Assembly (NCBI GenBank): GCA_943324575.2
Contig: CALPMD020000037.1
Location: 1 to 8,753 of the forward strand
From: Akkermansia muciniphila
GTDB taxonomy: Bacteria > Verrucomicrobiota > Verrucomicrobiia > Verrucomicrobiales > Akkermansiaceae
Reading direction: 5' to 3'
Length of the DNA: 8,753 nt
The translations under genes and the position numbers were made by a program. The notes under the pieces are model-generated. The model searched no databases and was not told the origin of the DNA. It worked only from the letters and a program-made list of their open reading frames with translations. Below, in pieces: positions 6,562 through 8,753 of the stretch. Positions within the stretch are counted from its first letter, which is position 1. The number at the start of each line of letters is the position of its first letter.

Positions 6562-6571
6562 CTCGCGCGAG
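6562..6571. other. 10-bp perfect palindrome near the predicted nuoG transcription start
   Basis: CTCGCGCGAG is a perfect palindrome directly after the candidate -10 box. In GC-rich DNA such a sequence can arise by chance, but its position would suit an operator. Confidence 0.2.
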
Positions 6572-6618
6572 CACCGCCGAGCGATTCTTGCACAAACGCC
6601 CGGCGCTCTAACTTAGCC

Positions 6619-8376
6619 ATGAGCGATACCCCTTCGGCAACTGCGGAACTGAAACTGCCTAAAGACCTTGCTGCCGAAAAAGGCTTGGTCAACGTACAGA
6701 TTGACGGCGTTTGGCATCAATTCCCTAAAGGAACACGGATGATCGAGGCTTGCCGACAAGTGCAGGTCACCGTTCCGCATTATTGTTACCACCCGAAGCT
6801 GAGTTCGCCCGGAAACTGCCGGATGTGCCTCGTTCAAATGGGCATGCCGCCCCGCCCCGCACCCGGCCAAGAGCCGCAGCGCGACGAAAACGGCTACGAA
6901 ATCATCGGCTGGATGCCGCGCCCCGTCATCGCCTGTGCCAACACGGTCGGCGAAAACATGGGCATCCGCACCACCGGCGACTTGGTGACCAAGTGCCGCG
7001 AGGGCGTGATGGAGTTCCTCCTGATCAATCACCCGCTGGACTGCCCGATCTGCGACCAAGCCGGCGAATGCCGCCTGCAGGAGCAATCCGTGCAATTCGG
7101 CCGCGGCGTCTCGCGCTTCATCGACATGAAGGTGAAAAAGCCGAAAAACGTCGACATCGGCCCGCGCATCCGTCTCGACGACGAGCGCTGCATCATGTGC
7201 AGCCGCTGCATCCGCTTCATGGATGAAGTCGCGGGCGACCCGGTGCTGGGCTTCACCCAACGCGGCACCCACACCACGCTGACCGTCCACCCGGACCGCC
7301 TGCTGGATTCCAACTACTCTCTCAACACCGCCGACATCTGCCCGGTAGGCGCACTGACTTCCAATGATTTCCGCTTCCAGATGCGTGTCTGGTTCCTCAA
7401 GGAAACACCGACGATCGACGTCAACTGCGGCACGGGCACCAACATCAACGTCTGGACCCGCGGCAACAAGATCCACCGCATCACCCCGCGTCTCAACGAC
7501 GAGGTGAACTCCGCGTGGATGCCCGATTCGCATCGTTTGAATTTCCATTATATCGACAGCACGTCGCGCCTGACCGAGCCATTGGCAAAAACCGCAGCCA
7601 ACCACAGCGCCACCACCTGGTCGGCCGCTCTGGCAGAAGCTGCCAATCGCATCAAGGCAGTGCCTGCCGCGCAGATCGCGATCATCGCTTCGGGTCGCAT
7701 GACCAATGAGGAGCTGTTCTTGGTCCGCACGCTCGCCGCCGAAATCGGCACCAGCCAGCTTTCGCTCGTGCCCCGCGTTGCCGAGGCCGACGCCCTGCTG
7801 GTCGCCGCAGACCGCAACCCGAACACCACGGGTGCCAAGCTGGTTCTCGAAACAGAAGATCCCTGCGCCAAGCTCGATTCCATCCGCGAAGGCGTTCGCA
7901 ACGGTTCGATCAAAGCGCTGATTGTTCTGGGCGAAGATCTCATCACCGACGCTGGCTTCACCGCAGACGATCTCCAGAAACTCGATTTCCTCGTGCAATC
8001 GAGCGTGTTGGCCAATCCGACCGCCGACCAAGCGCACCTCGTGCTGCCGTCCGCCGCATTTGCCGAAAAGCGTGGTTCGATGGTCAATCTTTCCGGTCGC
8101 CTCCAACGCCTCAACCGCGTGGTCGAACTGACCGGCCAAGCACACGACGATTGGGAAATCCTCCGCGACCTGATCCTCGCCCTCACCGGCGAAAAGAACG
8201 AAGTCCATCACATCGAGGACATCTTCAAAGCACTCGCCGATAGCATTCCAGCCTTCAACGGTCTCACCCTCTCAAAAATCGGCCATCAAGGCACACCAAT
8301 CACTGAGACAGGCTATCAGATCCCACTGCTTGCCAACGAAAGAGCGCGCAAAGCGGCTGGATTGATCAACGGCTGA
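6619..8376 (+). CDS. nuoG: NADH-quinone oxidoreductase subunit G (NuoG)
   Basis: NuoG is the large iron-sulfur subunit of the peripheral arm of respiratory complex I, relaying electrons from NADH towards quinone. The protein is 585 residues, shorter than the roughly 900 of E. coli. The N-terminal 2Fe-2S ferredoxin domain (about 24-120) has ligands C56, C67, C70 and C106. The His/Cys cluster is H138, C142, C145 and C151 (H-x3-C-x2-C-x5-C). The next 4Fe-4S cluster uses C191, C194, C197 and C241 (CPVG). A degenerate molybdopterin-oxidoreductase-like domain follows from about 265 to 525; of the extra N7 cluster ligands only C270 is seen. About 20 residues are inserted between C70 and C106 compared with the usual spacing. 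ATG 6619 is preferred over in-frame ATG 6541, which would fall inside the promoter and add 26 residues unlike the family. A Rex operator lies upstream; nuoH follows after 33 bp. Confidence 0.93.
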   Translation: MSDTPSATAELKLPKDLAAEKGLVNVQIDGVWHQFPKGTRMIEACRQVQVTVPHYCYHPKLSSPGNCRMCLVQMGMPPRPAPGQEPQRDENGYEIIGWMPRPVIACANTVGENMGIRTTGDLVTKCREGVMEFLLINHPLDCPICDQAGECRLQEQSVQFGRGVSRFIDMKVKKPKNVDIGPRIRLDDERCIMCSRCIRFMDEVAGDPVLGFTQRGTHTTLTVHPDRLLDSNYSLNTADICPVGALTSNDFRFQMRVWFLKETPTIDVNCGTGTNINVWTRGNKIHRITPRLNDEVNSAWMPDSHRLNFHYIDSTSRLTEPLAKTAANHSATTWSAALAEAANRIKAVPAAQIAIIASGRMTNEELFLVRTLAAEIGTSQLSLVPRVAEADALLVAADRNPNTTGAKLVLETEDPCAKLDSIREGVRNGSIKALIVLGEDLITDAGFTADDLQKLDFLVQSSVLANPTADQAHLVLPSAAFAEKRGSMVNLSGRLQRLNRVVELTGQAHDDWEILRDLILALTGEKNEVHHIEDIFKALADSIPAFNGLTLSKIGHQGTPITETGYQIPLLANERARKAAGLING

Positions 8377-8409
8377 TTTCCCAATCCTTCAATCTTCTAA
8401 CTTACTTCC
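8377..8409 (+). other. nuoG-nuoH intergenic gap with 9-mer shared with the nuoG leader
   Basis: This 33-bp gap has no promoter or Shine-Dalgarno sequence. TCTAACTTA at 8396-8404 lies 5 bases before the nuoH ATG; the same 9-mer lies at 6607-6615, 3 bases before the nuoG ATG. The role is unknown; it might be a translation-initiation context in a genome that makes little use of Shine-Dalgarno sequences. Confidence 0.35.
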
Positions 8410-8753
8410 ATGGATTTGCTTCAAATCGCTATCATCATCACGAAGATCATCGTGCTCACCTTCTTGGTGGTTTTGCCGTTGGTTCCCGTCTGCGTTTACT
8501 TCGAGCGGCGTTTCTCCGCGGTTATCCAAGACCGTGTTGGCCCTAACCGTGTTGGCATTCCTCTGACGCTGCTCGGGTTCAAGAAGGACTTCCACTTTTT
8601 TGGCCTGATCCAACCGATCGCCGATGGCCTAAAACTCTTCCTCAAGGAAGACTTCACGCCCGCCCACGTCCGCAAGGTTTTCTACTGGATGGCTCCAGTG
8701 CTAACAGTAGTTCCAGCGCTGATCACGGTTTGTGTGGTTCCTTTCGGCTCGCC
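8410..8753 (+). CDS. nuoH: NADH-quinone oxidoreductase subunit H (NuoH), 5' part
   Basis: NuoH (ND1) is the membrane subunit of complex I that forms much of the quinone-binding chamber. The frame stays open to the right edge and shows 114 residues of about 330-350 expected. A first membrane helix at about 5-30 (IAIIITKIIVLTFLVVLPLV) is followed by the hallmark loop: YFERRFSAVIQDRVGPNRVG (30-49), then GLIQPIADGLKLFLKED (65-81), both diagnostic for NuoH. A second helix begins at about 90 (VFYWMAPVLTVVPALITVCVVPF). The ATG at 8410 puts the first helix at the N-terminus as usual. It lies 33 bp behind nuoG, probably in the same transcript, and more nuo genes are expected beyond the window. Confidence 0.95.
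   Translation, partial: MDLLQIAIIITKIIVLTFLVVLPLVPVCVYFERRFSAVIQDRVGPNRVGIPLTLLGFKKDFHFFGLIQPIADGLKLFLKEDFTPAHVRKVFYWMAPVLTVVPALITVCVVPFGS

Noticed and set aside
6541..6618. Longer NuoG with the ATG at 6541
   Set aside because: This ATG falls between the candidate -35 and -10 boxes, and the extra 26 residues do not resemble NuoG, whose conserved part begins after the ATG at 6619.
6613..8211. A 532-codon open frame on the - strand
   Set aside because: It lies fully antisense to nuoG, whose cluster ligands are clear. The frame is open because of GC-rich codon use in nuoG, and its translation is low-complexity, Ala/Gly/Asp/Val-rich and unlike any family.

Overview
The window is a dense, GC-rich bacterial chromosome segment made almost entirely of core-metabolism and housekeeping genes. 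It contains no rRNA or tRNA genes, CRISPR array or insertion sequence that I can see. Gene content and style suggest a Verrucomicrobiota-type bacterium: a rex gene behind a 2-oxoacid dehydrogenase cluster, an ECF sigma factor followed by an anti-sigma/YfbK-type membrane protein, a 585-residue NuoG, and no clear Shine-Dalgarno sequence before most start codons. This placement is inferred from protein flavour only and is of moderate confidence.

Left block (1-4312, + strand). The 3' end of a 2-oxoacid dehydrogenase E1 beta gene is followed after 18 bp by a complete dihydrolipoamide acyltransferase (E2). After 19 bp comes the NADH/NAD+-sensing repressor gene rex, after 1 bp an ECF sigma factor, and after 20 bp a membrane protein that joins an anti-sigma-like N-terminus to a YfbK-type C-terminus lacking its central von Willebrand A domain. 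The spacings suggest one long transcription unit linking acetyl-CoA/NADH production, a redox sensor and a sigma/anti-sigma pair.

Middle block (4313-6420). An 82-bp intergenic stretch carries a 7-bp tandem repeat inside a weak promoter-like element. It precedes a YihY/BrkB family inner-membrane protein (+ strand). Convergent to it, with a 19-bp gap, is an aldo/keto reductase-fold protein on the - strand in which two of the four canonical catalytic residues appear replaced.

Right block (6421-8753). The divergent intergenic region between the reductase and nuoG holds the clearest regulatory element of the window: a perfect inverted repeat at 6502-6531 whose core, TTGTGAA-N4-TTCACAA, is the classic Rex operator. 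It lies upstream of nuoG (complex I subunit G) and the 5' part of nuoH, which runs off the right edge. The window therefore seems to hold both a redox repressor (Rex) and one of its likely targets (the nuoG-nuoH part of respiratory complex I). NADH made by the oxoacid dehydrogenase would be sensed by Rex and relieve repression of NADH oxidation. The divergent reductase gene may share this control.
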